Positions 1-10,921 of a DNA stretch of 11,303 nucleotides are shown piece after piece; positions within the stretch are counted from its first letter, which is position 1; each line of letters opens with the position of its first letter. The stretch is from the NCBI GenBank assembly GCA_035575095.1, contig DATLYF010000036.1:1-11303 (forward strand). The letters are read 5' to 3'. The notes beneath the pieces are model-generated. The model ran no database searches, had not been told where the DNA came from, and saw only the letters and a list, made by a program, of their open reading frames with translations. Made by a program: the position numbers and the translations under genes. The stretch comes from DATLYF01 sp035575095. GTDB lineage: Bacteria; Pseudomonadota; Gammaproteobacteria; Competibacterales; Competibacteraceae.

Positions 1-4383
<4,383 letters not shown>

Positions 4384-4390
4384 AAGCGGA

Positions 4391-4420
4391 CGTCCCAGCG
4401 CTGCCGGCAGTGCTGGGACG
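4391..4420. repeat. Near-perfect hairpin (15-bp arms) in the gltB-gltD gap
   Basis: The arms CGTCCCAGCGCTGCC (4391-4405) and GGCAGTGCTGGGACG (4406-4420) are reverse complements except for one position, which becomes a G-U pair in RNA. The centre CTGCCGGCAG is itself palindromic, so the folded loop would be about 4 nt. It begins 7 bases after the gltB stop and ends 42 bases before the gltD start. No T-run follows, so it is not a canonical intrinsic terminator. An mRNA processing or stability element, a partial attenuator, or a repetitive palindrome are possible. The structure is seen directly; the role is inferred. Confidence 0.8.
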
Positions 4421-4462
4421 GGATGTTCGTCGCGTCGGAATAGCCAACAGAAACAACGCTCT

Positions 4463-5878
4463 ATGTCCAAAGCCAGACCCATGCAGTTCATCGACCTCGG
4501 CCGGCAGGACCCGCCCAAGACCCCGGCGCGGCTGCGTGTGACCGAGTTCAAGGAGATCTACGGCCAGTTCGACGCCCGCTCGGCCGCCGATCAGGCCGGG
4601 CGCTGCCTGCACTGCGGCAATCCCTATTGCGAGTGGAAATGCCCGGTGCACAACTACATTCCCAACTGGCTGCAGCTCATCAACGAGGGCAACCTGTTCG
4701 AGGCGGCCGAGCTCAGCCATCGCACCAACTCGCTGCCCGAGATGTGCGGCCGGGTATGCCCGCAGGACCGGCTATGCGAGGGCGCCTGCACCCTCAATGA
4801 CGGCTTCGGCGCGGTCACCATCGGCGCCATCGAGAAGTACATCACCGACGAGGCGCTCAAGGCCGGTTGGCGCCCCGACATGTCCAAGGTCAAGCCCACC
4901 GGCAAGCGCGTCGCCGTGGTCGGCGCCGGCCCGGCCGGCCTCGGTTGCGCCGACATTCTGGTGCGCAACGGCGTCACCCCCGTGGTCTACGACCGCTATC
5001 CGCAGATCGGCGGCCTGCTCACCTTCGGCATCCCGCCCTTCAAGCTGGAGAAGGAGGTGGTGCAGATCCGGCGCGAAATCATGGAGGGCATGGGGGTCAA
5101 GTTCGTGCTCAATACCGAGGTCGGCCGCGACATCCCCTTCCAGCGCCTGCTCGACGAGTATGACGCGGTGTTCCTGGGGATGGGCACCTACACTTATATG
5201 AAGGGCGGCTTCCCCGGCGAGGAGCTGCCCGGCGTCTACGACGCCCTGCCCTATCTGGTCTCCAATGTCCGCCGCCTGCTCGGTCTGGAACAGGGCACGG
5301 AGGAGTTCATCGATATGCGCGGACAGCGCGTGGTGGTGCTCGGCGGCGGCGACACCGCCATGGACTGCAACCGCACCGCCATCCGCCAGGGTGCCACCTC
5401 GGTGGTGTGCGCCTATCGCCGCGACGAGGCCAACATGCCTGGCTCCAAGCGCGAGGTGGCCAATGCCAAGGAAGAGGGGGTGGAGTTCCGGTGGAATCGC
5501 CAGCCCATCGAGATCGTCGGCGAGGGCCGCGTGGAAGGGGTGAAGGTCGTCACCACTCGCCTGGGTCGTCCCGATGCCCGGGGCCGGCGCAGTCCGGAAG
5601 TGGTACCCGGCTCCGAGGAAATCATCCCCGCCGATCGGGTGTTGATCGCTTTCGGCTTCCGCCCCAACCCGCAGCCCTGGTTCGAGGAGTTCGGCATCGA
5701 CATCGACGAGCGCGGCCGGGTCAGAGTGCGCCCAGCCGGCAGCGAGCGCCAGTTCCAGACCGGCCACCCCAAGGTCTTTGCCGGCGGCGACATGGTGCGC
5801 GGCTCCGACCTGGTGGTGACGGCAGTGTTCGAGGGGCGCGAGGCGGCCAAGGGCATTCTGGATTATCTGGGGGTTTGA
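4463..5878 (+). CDS. gltD: Glutamate synthase (NADPH) small subunit GltD
   Basis: Small (beta) subunit of glutamate synthase. It oxidises NADPH on FAD and passes electrons through [4Fe-4S] clusters to GltB. The N-terminal domain has two four-cysteine groups: C48, C51, C56, C60 (CLHCGNPYCEWKC) and C95, C99, C105, C109 (CGRVCPQDRLCEGAC). The FAD-binding Rossmann motif GAGPAG is at 154-159, the NADPH-binding GGGDTAMD at 294-301, and the C-terminal FAD motif GGDMVRGSD at 441-449. The 471 residues match the family. The ATG at 4463 gives MSKARPMQFIDL, which lines up with the start of E. coli GltD (MSQNVYQFIDL). No clear Shine-Dalgarno precedes it, and Met7 (4481) has none either. It lies 79 bases after gltB, separated by a strong hairpin, and is probably co-transcribed with it. 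Confidence 0.98.
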   Translation: MSKARPMQFIDLGRQDPPKTPARLRVTEFKEIYGQFDARSAADQAGRCLHCGNPYCEWKCPVHNYIPNWLQLINEGNLFEAAELSHRTNSLPEMCGRVCPQDRLCEGACTLNDGFGAVTIGAIEKYITDEALKAGWRPDMSKVKPTGKRVAVVGAGPAGLGCADILVRNGVTPVVYDRYPQIGGLLTFGIPPFKLEKEVVQIRREIMEGMGVKFVLNTEVGRDIPFQRLLDEYDAVFLGMGTYTYMKGGFPGEELPGVYDALPYLVSNVRRLLGLEQGTEEFIDMRGQRVVVLGGGDTAMDCNRTAIRQGATSVVCAYRRDEANMPGSKREVANAKEEGVEFRWNRQPIEIVGEGRVEGVKVVTTRLGRPDARGRRSPEVVPGSEEIIPADRVLIAFGFRPNPQPWFEEFGIDIDERGRVRVRPAGSERQFQTGHPKVFAGGDMVRGSDLVVTAVFEGREAAKGILDYLGV

Positions 5879-5888
5879 CAGCCCGCAT

Positions 5889-5915
5889 TCCCTCCCCCGC
5901 CAGGAGGAAAGAGCA
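5889..5915. repeat. hemE leader element carrying the Shine-Dalgarno; resembles the 8213-8241 element
   Basis: This segment in the 43-base gltD-hemE gap contains the hemE Shine-Dalgarno AGGAGG (5902-5907), 14 bases before the ATG, which is rather far. CCTCC at 5891-5895 is perfectly complementary to GGAGG at 5903-5907 with a 7-base loop, so the ribosome binding site could be masked. The segment aligns with 8213-8241: both share TCCCTCCCCC, then GC and CAG, then 9 of 12 matching positions ending in GAGCA, with one 2-base gap. The similarity is seen by eye; a shared repeat origin is inferred. Confidence 0.45.
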
Positions 5916-5921
5916 CGCACC

Positions 5922-6995
5922 ATGGACACCCTCGAGAACGACCGCCTCCTGCGCGCCCTCACCCGCCAGCCCGTGGACTGCACCCCTGTCTGGCTGATGC
6001 GTCAGGCCGGGCGCTATCTGCCCGAATACCGCGCCACCCGCGCCCGCGCTGGCGACTTCATGGCCCTGTGTCGGACCCCGGAACTGGCCTGCGAGGTCAC
6101 CCTGCAGCCGCTCGCGCGCTTTCCGCTGGATGCCGCCATCCTGTTCTCCGACATCCTCACCGTGCCCGATGCCATGGGTCTGGGGCTCAGCTTCGGCGAG
6201 GGCGAGGGGCCGCGCTTCGCTCAGCCAGTACGCAGCGCGGCCGACGTGGCGCGCCTGTTCGTCCCCGATCCCGAGGGCGAACTGCGCTACGTCATGGACG
6301 CGGTGCGGCTGATCCGTCGCGAGCTGGCCGGACGGGTGCCGCTGATCGGCTTCGCCGGCAGCCCGTGGACACTGGCCACCTACATGGTGGAGGGCAGCAG
6401 CAGCAAGGAATTCGCCCGCATCAAGAGCTTGCTCTACGACCAGCCGGCGCTTCTCCACCGCCTGCTCGGCGTGGTCAGCGATGCGGTCACCGCCTATCTC
6501 AACGCCCAGGTGGCCGCCGGCGCCCAGGCGCTGATGCTCTTCGATACCTGGGGCGGGGCGCTGAGCAGCCGCGCCTACCGCGAATTCTCCCTGGCCTACA
6601 TGGCGCGCATCATTGCCGGCCTGAGCCGCGAGGCCGAGGGCCGGCGCGTGCCGGTGATCCTCTTCACCAAGGGCGGCGGACAATGGCTGGAAGCCATGGC
6701 GGCCAGCGGCTGCGACGCCCTGGGCCTGGACTGGAGCACCGATATCGGTGATGCGCGCCGGCGCGTGGGCGAGCAGGTAGCGCTGCAAGGCAACCTCGAC
6801 CCCTGCGTGCTCTATGCCGCACCGGCCGCGATCCGCACCGAGGTTGCCGCCATCCTCGCGGCTTACGGTGCCGGCAGCGGCCACGTCTTCAACCTCGGCC
6901 ACGGTATCCACCCTGCGGTGAACCCCGAGCATGTCGCCGCCCTGGTGCAGGCTGTGCACGAACTCAGCGCGCCCTACCATAGCCGCCCCGCCTGA
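5922..6995 (+). CDS. hemE: Uroporphyrinogen decarboxylase HemE
   Basis: Decarboxylates the four acetate side chains of uroporphyrinogen III to give coproporphyrinogen III, the first step committed to heme (and chlorophyll) rather than siroheme. It is cytosolic, needs no cofactor, and acts as a dimer. The 357 residues match the usual ~355 of this TIM-barrel family. Signature 1 is MRQAGRYLPEY (26-36), with the substrate-carboxylate arginines R27 and R31. The catalytic Asp is D77 in FSDILT. Signature 2 is IGFAGSPWTLATY (142-154), with Y154. The C-terminal NLGHGIHP holds the conserved His330. The ATG at 5922 follows AGGAGG at 5902-5907. It is 43 bases behind gltD, the order known in Pseudomonas, so it is probably the third gene of the glt operon. 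The pairing joins glutamate synthesis to tetrapyrrole synthesis, for which glutamate is the precursor in C5-pathway organisms. Confidence 0.98.
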   Translation: MDTLENDRLLRALTRQPVDCTPVWLMRQAGRYLPEYRATRARAGDFMALCRTPELACEVTLQPLARFPLDAAILFSDILTVPDAMGLGLSFGEGEGPRFAQPVRSAADVARLFVPDPEGELRYVMDAVRLIRRELAGRVPLIGFAGSPWTLATYMVEGSSSKEFARIKSLLYDQPALLHRLLGVVSDAVTAYLNAQVAAGAQALMLFDTWGGALSSRAYREFSLAYMARIIAGLSREAEGRRVPVILFTKGGGQWLEAMAASGCDALGLDWSTDIGDARRRVGEQVALQGNLDPCVLYAAPAAIRTEVAAILAAYGAGSGHVFNLGHGIHPAVNPEHVAALVQAVHELSAPYHSRPA

Positions 6996-7001
6996 GCCGC
7001 G

Positions 7002-7030
7002 CCCACAGCCGTCCCGCGCGGTGGTATCCT
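7002..7030 (+). promoter_or_regulatory. Weak candidate promoter upstream of the Nudix gene
   Basis: TATCCT at 7025-7030 matches 4 of 6 positions of the sigma70 -10 box. Seventeen bases upstream, CCCACA (7002-7007) matches 3 of 6 of the -35 box. A start near 7037 would fall in the palindrome GTCCGGAC (7033-7040) and leave a leader of about 22 bases. In DNA this GC-rich such a match can be chance, and read-through from hemE is equally possible. Confidence 0.18.
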
Positions 7031-7058
7031 GAGTCCGGACAGGCCGGGATCGAGGCGG

Positions 7059-7502
7059 ATGACAACAACAATACTGTCGGCAGGGGTGGTGGTGGTACAG
7101 CGGCAGCATGGCCAATACCGCTATCTGTTGCTCAAAGCGTACGATTATTGGGACTTCCCCAAGGGCATGGTGGAGCCCGGGGAAACGCCGCTCGCCGCCG
7201 CCATCCGCGAGGTGGCCGAAGAGACTGGGCTACAGGACCTGAACTTCCGCTGGGGCCATCAGTATCGCCAGACCCAGCCCTACAACCACGGCCGCAAGAT
7301 CGCCCGCTACTACATCGCCGAGACCGCGAGCAGCGAGGTGCATCTGCCGGTCAATCCCCAGCTCGGCCACCCCGAGCATAGCGAGTACCGCTGGGTCAGC
7401 CGCGAGGAAGCTTGGCGCCTGGTGACGCCGCGGGTGCAGAACATCCTGCGCTGGGCCGACCGCATCCTCGGCCGGGAAGCGCGCCGCCGGCACCACCATT
7501 GA
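7059..7502 (+). CDS. Nudix hydrolase, Ap4A/NTP pyrophosphohydrolase type
   Basis: Small Mg2+-dependent pyrophosphohydrolase of 147 residues. A perfect Nudix box (G-x5-E-x7-RE-U-x-EE-x-G-U) lies at residues 36-58: G36, E42, R50-E51, E54-E55, G57. The N-terminal strand (SAGVVVVQ, 7-14) and the KAYDYWDFPKG approach to the box (26-36), with downstream PYNHGRKIARYYIAE, are typical of small bacterial Nudix proteins annotated as bis(5'-nucleosyl)-tetraphosphatase (asymmetrical)-like or MutT-like. Substrate cannot be assigned from sequence; dinucleoside polyphosphates are the best family-level guess. The ATG at 7059 is preceded by GAGGCGG, a weak purine-rich ribosome site. It sits 63 bases after hemE on the same strand and may be read from the glt-hemE transcript. 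The extreme C-terminus is basic with three histidines (RRRHHH). Confidence 0.9.
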   Translation: MTTTILSAGVVVVQRQHGQYRYLLLKAYDYWDFPKGMVEPGETPLAAAIREVAEETGLQDLNFRWGHQYRQTQPYNHGRKIARYYIAETASSEVHLPVNPQLGHPEHSEYRWVSREEAWRLVTPRVQNILRWADRILGREARRRHHH

Positions 7503-7525
7503 GCCGGGTGGCGGACCGGACCGGA

Positions 7526-7554
7526 TTTACAAGGGCACGACCGCAGTCTATTCG
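7526..7554 (+). promoter_or_regulatory. Weak candidate promoter upstream of the CBS-domain gene
   Basis: TTTACA at 7526-7531 matches 5 of 6 of the sigma70 -35 consensus. After a 17-base spacer, TATTCG (7549-7554) matches only 3 of 6 of the -10 box. The predicted leader would be about 30 bases. It lies in the 87-base gap between the Nudix and CBS genes, a relatively AT-rich patch for this window. The evidence is a consensus match only. Confidence 0.22.
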
Positions 7555-7589
7555 TTACCACTACCGCCCCACCGCATGGGAGTCGCACC

Positions 7590-8198
7590 ATGGACAAGTC
7601 GCGCTACAAGCCTCTCCCCTTCCATCACCTGGAGACCGGCGCCACCTACTTCCGGCCGCGTCAGCATCTGCCCGAACGCGTCACCGAAGACGACCCGGCC
7701 ATCGATTGCATGACCGATTTGCGCCAGGTCACCGCCATTCTGGTGTCGCTGACCACGCCGCTGCACATGGCCCACGAGCGTATGGTCAAGGGCGGGGTGC
7801 GGCTGTTGCTGGTGGCCGACCCGGATGGCACCGTGCGCGGACTCATCACCAGTCGTGACATCCAGGGCGAGAAGCCGATGAAGATCCTGGAGAAGACCGG
7901 CGGGCGCTACGAAGACCTACTGGTGCGCGACATCATGACCCTGCACGGCAAGCTGGAAGTGCTGCGCATGGAGGACGTGCTGCGCGCCAAGGTGGGCGAC
8001 ATCATCGCCACCCTCAAGGAAGTGGACCGGCAGCACGCCATGGTGGTGGACACCGACCCGGACACCGGCAAGCTGGCCATCCGCGGCATCTTCTCCCTGT
8101 CCCAGATCGCCCAGCAACTGGGCCTGCCCATCGATCCCTCGCAGCGCGCCACGACCTTCGCCGAGCTGGAGCAGGCGCTGACTCACCCCAACGTTTGA
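7590..8198 (+). CDS. Tandem CBS-domain protein
   Basis: A 202-residue soluble protein made mainly of a CBS pair (Bateman module), a fold that usually binds adenosine nucleotides or related ligands and acts as an energy or ion sensor. CBS1 spans roughly 39-95 (MTDLRQVTAILVSL ... GGVRLLLVADPDGTVRGLITSRDI). CBS2 spans roughly 113-178 (VRDIMTLHG ... VGDIIATLKEVDRQHAMVVD ... IRGIFSLSQIAQQLGL). The N-terminal ~38 residues (YKPLPFHHLETGATYFRPRQ) match no domain I know, and no catalytic, DNA-binding or membrane segment is fused to the pair. It probably regulates a partner in trans; the partner is unknown. The ATG at 7590 has GGGAG at 7578-7582, 7 bases upstream, which fixes the start. It is the last plus-strand gene and converges on maeB. 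Confidence 0.9.
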   Translation: MDKSRYKPLPFHHLETGATYFRPRQHLPERVTEDDPAIDCMTDLRQVTAILVSLTTPLHMAHERMVKGGVRLLLVADPDGTVRGLITSRDIQGEKPMKILEKTGGRYEDLLVRDIMTLHGKLEVLRMEDVLRAKVGDIIATLKEVDRQHAMVVDTDPDTGKLAIRGIFSLSQIAQQLGLPIDPSQRATTFAELEQALTHPNV

Positions 8199-8206
8199 CT
8201 CCGCTA

Positions 8207-8244
8207 CCCTGCTCCCTCCCCCTGCGCAGCGGGAAGGAGCAGGG
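8207..8244. repeat. Large interrupted hairpin between convergent CBS gene and maeB; possible bidirectional terminator or dispersed repeat
   Basis: Almost the whole 53-base convergent gap is one inverted repeat. CCCTGCTCC (8207-8215) pairs perfectly with GGAGCAGGG (8236-8244). After one mismatch, TCCC (8217-8220) pairs with GGGA (8231-8234). After another, CTG (8222-8224) pairs with CAG (8227-8229). No T-run follows on either strand, so it is not a textbook intrinsic terminator, but its placement after both stops suggests it limits read-through or protects 3' ends. CCCTCCCCC-rich palindromes of this kind occur as dispersed intergenic repeats in many proteobacteria. Confidence 0.7.
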
Positions 8245-8251
8245 CTCTCCA

Positions 8252-10534
8252 TCAACCCGCCTGGGCTTGGTGGGCGATCTGCGCATCGACCACGGCCACC
8301 GCCGTCATGTTGACGATACGGCGTACCGTGGCGGCGGCAGTCAACACATGGGCCGGCCGCGCCAGGCCCATCATCATCGGCCCCACCGCCACGCCGTCGG
8401 TCACCATCTTGGTCAGATTGAAGGCGATGTTGGCCGCATCCAGGTTGGGCATCACCAGCAGGTTAGCGACCCCCGACAACTGCGAGTTGGGGAATAGGCG
8501 ACTGCGCAGCGGTTCATACAGGGCCGTATCGGCCTGCATCTCGCCCTCCACTTCCAGCTCCGGGGCACGCGCCCGGACCAGCCGCAGCGCCTCGGCCATC
8601 TTGCGTGCCGATGGGCTCTTGCGCGAGCCGAAGTTGGAGTGGGATATCAGCGCCGCCTTGGGGGCGATGCCGAAGCGGCGCACCGCCTCGGCGGCGCGCA
8701 AGGTCATGTCGGCGATCTCCTCGGCCGAAGGGTCGAGGTTGATCATGGTGTCGCAGAAAAACAGAGTGCCGCGCGGCGTGATCACCATGTGCAGAGTAGC
8801 CGGGCTCTTGACCCCGGGCGCCAGCTCCAGCACGTCGGTGACGTGCTCGACATGGCGCATATAGGTGCCGGTCAGGCCGCAGAGCATGGTATCGGCATAG
8901 CCGAGCCGCACCAGCAGCGCGCCGAGTACCGTAGCCCGGGTATTGACGCGCATGCGCGCGGTGTTGGGATCAACCCCGGCACGCTCCAACAGTCGGTGGT
9001 ATTCCTGCCAGCACTCGTGATAGTAGGGGTTGTCCAGGGGGTTGATGAGCTGGAAATGCTCATCGGGGCGGATCGACAGGCCCAGATCGGCGATGCGCTC
9101 GGCCACCCGCTGCGGGCGCCCGATGAGGATGGGCTGGGCCAGGCCCTCCTCGACCACGTTCTGCACCGCCCGCAGTACCCGATCCTCCTCACCCTGGGCA
9201 TAGATCACCCGCTTCGGATCGGCCTTGGCGCGCTCGAACACCGGCTTCATCATCAGGCCGGAGCGGAACACGTAGCGGTTCAGTTTCTCCTTGTAGGCGT
9301 TGAAGTCCTCGATCGGCCGGGTCGCTACCCCAGTCTCCATGGCCGCCTTGGCCACCGCCAGCGGCAGCACCTGGATCAGGCGCGAATCGAAGGGTTTGGG
9401 AATCAAGTACTCGGGACCGAAGCTCAGCACCTGGTCGCCGTAAGCCGCCGCCACCTCCTCCGAAGGCGGCACCATGGCTAGGTCCGCCAGGGCGCGCACG
9501 CAGGCCAGCTTCATCGCCTCGTTGATGGTGGTCGCCCCGACATCGAGCGCGCCGCGGAAGATGTAGGGGAAGCAGAGAACGTTGTTGACCTGGTTGGGAT
9601 AATCGGAGCGGCCGGTGCCGATGATGACGTCGGGCCGCGCGCTCTTCGCCACCTCCGGCATGATCTCCGGGACGGGGTTGGCCAGGGCCATGATGATGGG
9701 TCTGTCGGCCATGGACTTGACCATTTCGGCACTGACCAGGCCGGGGCCGGACAGGCCGAGAAAGATGTCCGCCCCGACCATGGCCTCGGCCAGGTTGCGG
9801 GCCGAAGTGTCACGGGCGAAGCGCCGCTTGCTCTCGTCGAGGTCGCTGCGCCCGCTGTGCACCACGCCCTTGCTGTCGCAGACGATGATGTTCTCCGGAG
9901 TCAGGCCGAGCGCAATGAGCAGGTCCAGACAGGCGATGGCTGCCGCGCCGGCGCCGGAGGTCACCAGCCGCACCTCGCGGATATCCTTGCCTACCACGCG
10001 TAGGGCGTTGAGCACGGCGGCGCCGGTGATGATGGCGGTGCCGTGCTGATCGTCGTGAAACACCGGGATGCGCATGCGTTCGCGCAGCTTGCGCTCCACG
10101 TAGAAGCACTCCGGCGCCTTGATGTCCTCCAGGTTGATGCCGCCGAAGGTCGGCTCCAGGCTGGCGATGATGTCGACCAGCTTGTCCGGGTCGCGCTCGT
10201 TGATCTCGATGTCGAACACATCGACGCCAGCGAACTTCTTGAAGAGCACACCCTTGCCCTCCATCACCGGTTTGCCGGCCAGCGGCCCGATGTTGCCGAG
10301 TCCCAGCACGGCGGTGCCGTTGGTCACCACCGCCACCAGGTTGCCGCGGGCGGTGACACTGGCCGCCTCCTGCGGATCGCGCACGATGGCGTTGCAGGCC
10401 GCCGCCACGCCCGGCGAATAGGCCAGGGCCAGGTCACGCTGGTTGGCCAGCGGTTTGGTGGGTACGACCTCGATCTTGCCGGGACTGGGATTGCGGTGAT
10501 AGTAGAGTGCTTGATTCTCGAAATCGTCGCTCAT
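8252..10534 (-). CDS. maeB: NADP-dependent malic enzyme MaeB with C-terminal phosphotransacetylase-like domain
   Basis: Oxidatively decarboxylates malate to pyruvate, yielding NADPH and CO2. The 760 residues match the hybrid MaeB family (E. coli 759) along the whole length. In the malic enzyme half (1-~425): catalytic Tyr39 in LALAYSPGVA, Lys94 in VMEGKG, metal ligands E136-D137 (LEDIK) and D162 in FHDDQHGT, dinucleotide motif SGAGAAA (193-199), ALANPVPE with N286, and DYPNQVNN with N318. From ~430 to 755 lies a phosphate acetyltransferase-like domain (MKPVFERA..., SHSNFGS, GPMMMG); in characterised MaeB proteins this domain is not a working Pta but senses acetyl-CoA allosterically. The ATG at 10532-10534 (minus strand) has GAGG 6 bases upstream (10541-10544). 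It is transcribed from a candidate promoter at 10601-10628. It supplies NADPH that GltBD could use, an inference from biochemistry only. Confidence 0.97.
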   Translation of the reverse strand: MSDDFENQALYYHRNPSPGKIEVVPTKPLANQRDLALAYSPGVAAACNAIVRDPQEAASVTARGNLVAVVTNGTAVLGLGNIGPLAGKPVMEGKGVLFKKFAGVDVFDIEINERDPDKLVDIIASLEPTFGGINLEDIKAPECFYVERKLRERMRIPVFHDDQHGTAIITGAAVLNALRVVGKDIREVRLVTSGAGAAAIACLDLLIALGLTPENIIVCDSKGVVHSGRSDLDESKRRFARDTSARNLAEAMVGADIFLGLSGPGLVSAEMVKSMADRPIIMALANPVPEIMPEVAKSARPDVIIGTGRSDYPNQVNNVLCFPYIFRGALDVGATTINEAMKLACVRALADLAMVPPSEEVAAAYGDQVLSFGPEYLIPKPFDSRLIQVLPLAVAKAAMETGVATRPIEDFNAYKEKLNRYVFRSGLMMKPVFERAKADPKRVIYAQGEEDRVLRAVQNVVEEGLAQPILIGRPQRVAERIADLGLSIRPDEHFQLINPLDNPYYHECWQEYHRLLERAGVDPNTARMRVNTRATVLGALLVRLGYADTMLCGLTGTYMRHVEHVTDVLELAPGVKSPATLHMVITPRGTLFFCDTMINLDPSAEEIADMTLRAAEAVRRFGIAPKAALISHSNFGSRKSPSARKMAEALRLVRARAPELEVEGEMQADTALYEPLRSRLFPNSQLSGVANLLVMPNLDAANIAFNLTKMVTDGVAVGPMMMGLARPAHVLTAAATVRRIVNMTAVAVVDAQIAHQAQAG

Positions 10535-10568
10535 GGCTTGCCTCAGTGGTGCTGCGGGCGCATCGGTC

Positions 10569-10591
10569 GCGCCTTCTTAATTGAAGGTCGC
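10569..10591 (-). promoter_or_regulatory. Inverted repeat in the maeB leader
   Basis: CCTTC (10572-10576) and GAAGG (10583-10587) flank a 6-base AT-rich loop, TTAATT. GCG (10569-10571, sharing no bases with the arm) and CGC (10589-10591) extend the stem with a small bulge. It would sit at the very 5' end of a transcript from the promoter at 10601-10628, or could be an operator just downstream of the start. A competing stem, GGCGC (10557-10561) with GCGCC (10569-10573), overlaps its left arm. Function is inferred from position only. Confidence 0.3.
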
Positions 10592-10600
10592 ATCCAACAC

Positions 10601-10628
10601 AGTATAAGTCCAGCTCGCAGGCTATCGA
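10601..10628 (-). promoter_or_regulatory. Candidate sigma70-like promoter of maeB
   Basis: Read on the minus strand, TATACT (10601-10606) matches 5 of 6 of the -10 consensus. TCGATA (10623-10628) matches 4 of 6 of the -35 consensus, with a 16-base spacer. Transcription would begin near 10594, giving a maeB leader of about 60 bases. The AT-rich -10 stands out from the GC-rich surroundings. Of the promoter candidates in this window it is the best. Confidence 0.5.
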
Positions 10629-10669
10629 GGCACTACCACATCGCTCCGCTTGGTCCGCCATTGGCGCTG

Positions 10670-10843
10670 CTACCCGCCCGGGCGCGGGCCGTACAGCGGC
10701 CGCGGCAGACGTAGACAAGCCTCCAGACGGCGCAGGGCGCGCCCCAGTGGCGAGCCGGGCCGGCCGAACAGTTCGCCGCCGCCGGCGCGGGCTCTGGCCA
10801 GGCCGCCGGGAATGACGATGAGCAGGGGCTTGCGGGGTGGCAT
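10670..10843 (-). CDS. Candidate small protein of 57 residues, function unknown
   Basis: An ATG at 10841-10843 (minus strand) opens 57 codons ending in TAG at 10670-10672. The product begins MPPRKPLLIVIPGG and continues as a basic, Arg/Gly/Leu/Pro-rich chain with a hydrophobic stretch at about residues 6-12 (PLLIVIP), too short for a membrane segment. GGGAG (10852-10856) lies 8 bases upstream, and a promoter candidate sits just before it. By my count 47 of the 57 third codon positions are G or C, similar to the surrounding genes. I do not recognise the product. It could be a small gene, a leader peptide upstream of maeB, a decayed remnant, or a chance ORF in GC-rich DNA. Confidence 0.42.
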   Translation of the reverse strand: MPPRKPLLIVIPGGLARARAGGGELFGRPGSPLGRALRRLEACLRLPRPLYGPRPGG

Positions 10844-10875
10844 GAGGGTGACTCCCGAAACTGTCCTCGACTCTT

Positions 10876-10904
10876 ACCCTAGCGACCGCCGAGGGGTTGG
10901 TGAA
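10876..10904 (-). promoter_or_regulatory. Candidate promoter for the 57-codon ORF
   Basis: On the minus strand, TTCACC (10899-10904) matches 4 of 6 of the -35 box. TAGGGT (10876-10881) keeps the three most conserved -10 positions (T1, A2, T6). The spacer is exactly 17 bases. A start near 10868 leaves about 25 bases to the ATG, including the Shine-Dalgarno. Each box is weak alone; correct spacing and position relative to the ORF are the support. Confidence 0.33.
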
Positions 10905-10921
10905 TTGGCCAAAGCCGCATC

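Noticed and set aside
4772..7115. Long minus-strand open frames opposite gltD (403 codons) and hemE (464 codons)
   Set aside because: They have the same codon-aligned antisense relationship as above, no ribosome sites, and composition typical of antisense shadows of GC-rich genes.
7512..7525. Short tandem repeat of CGGAC (about 2.8 copies) after the Nudix stop
   Set aside because: Too short and too common in GC-rich intergenic DNA to claim a function.
10673..10688. Small inverted repeat CCCGC/GCGGG at the end of the 57-codon ORF
   Set aside because: Five-base GC arms in very GC-rich sequence and no T-run; expected by chance.
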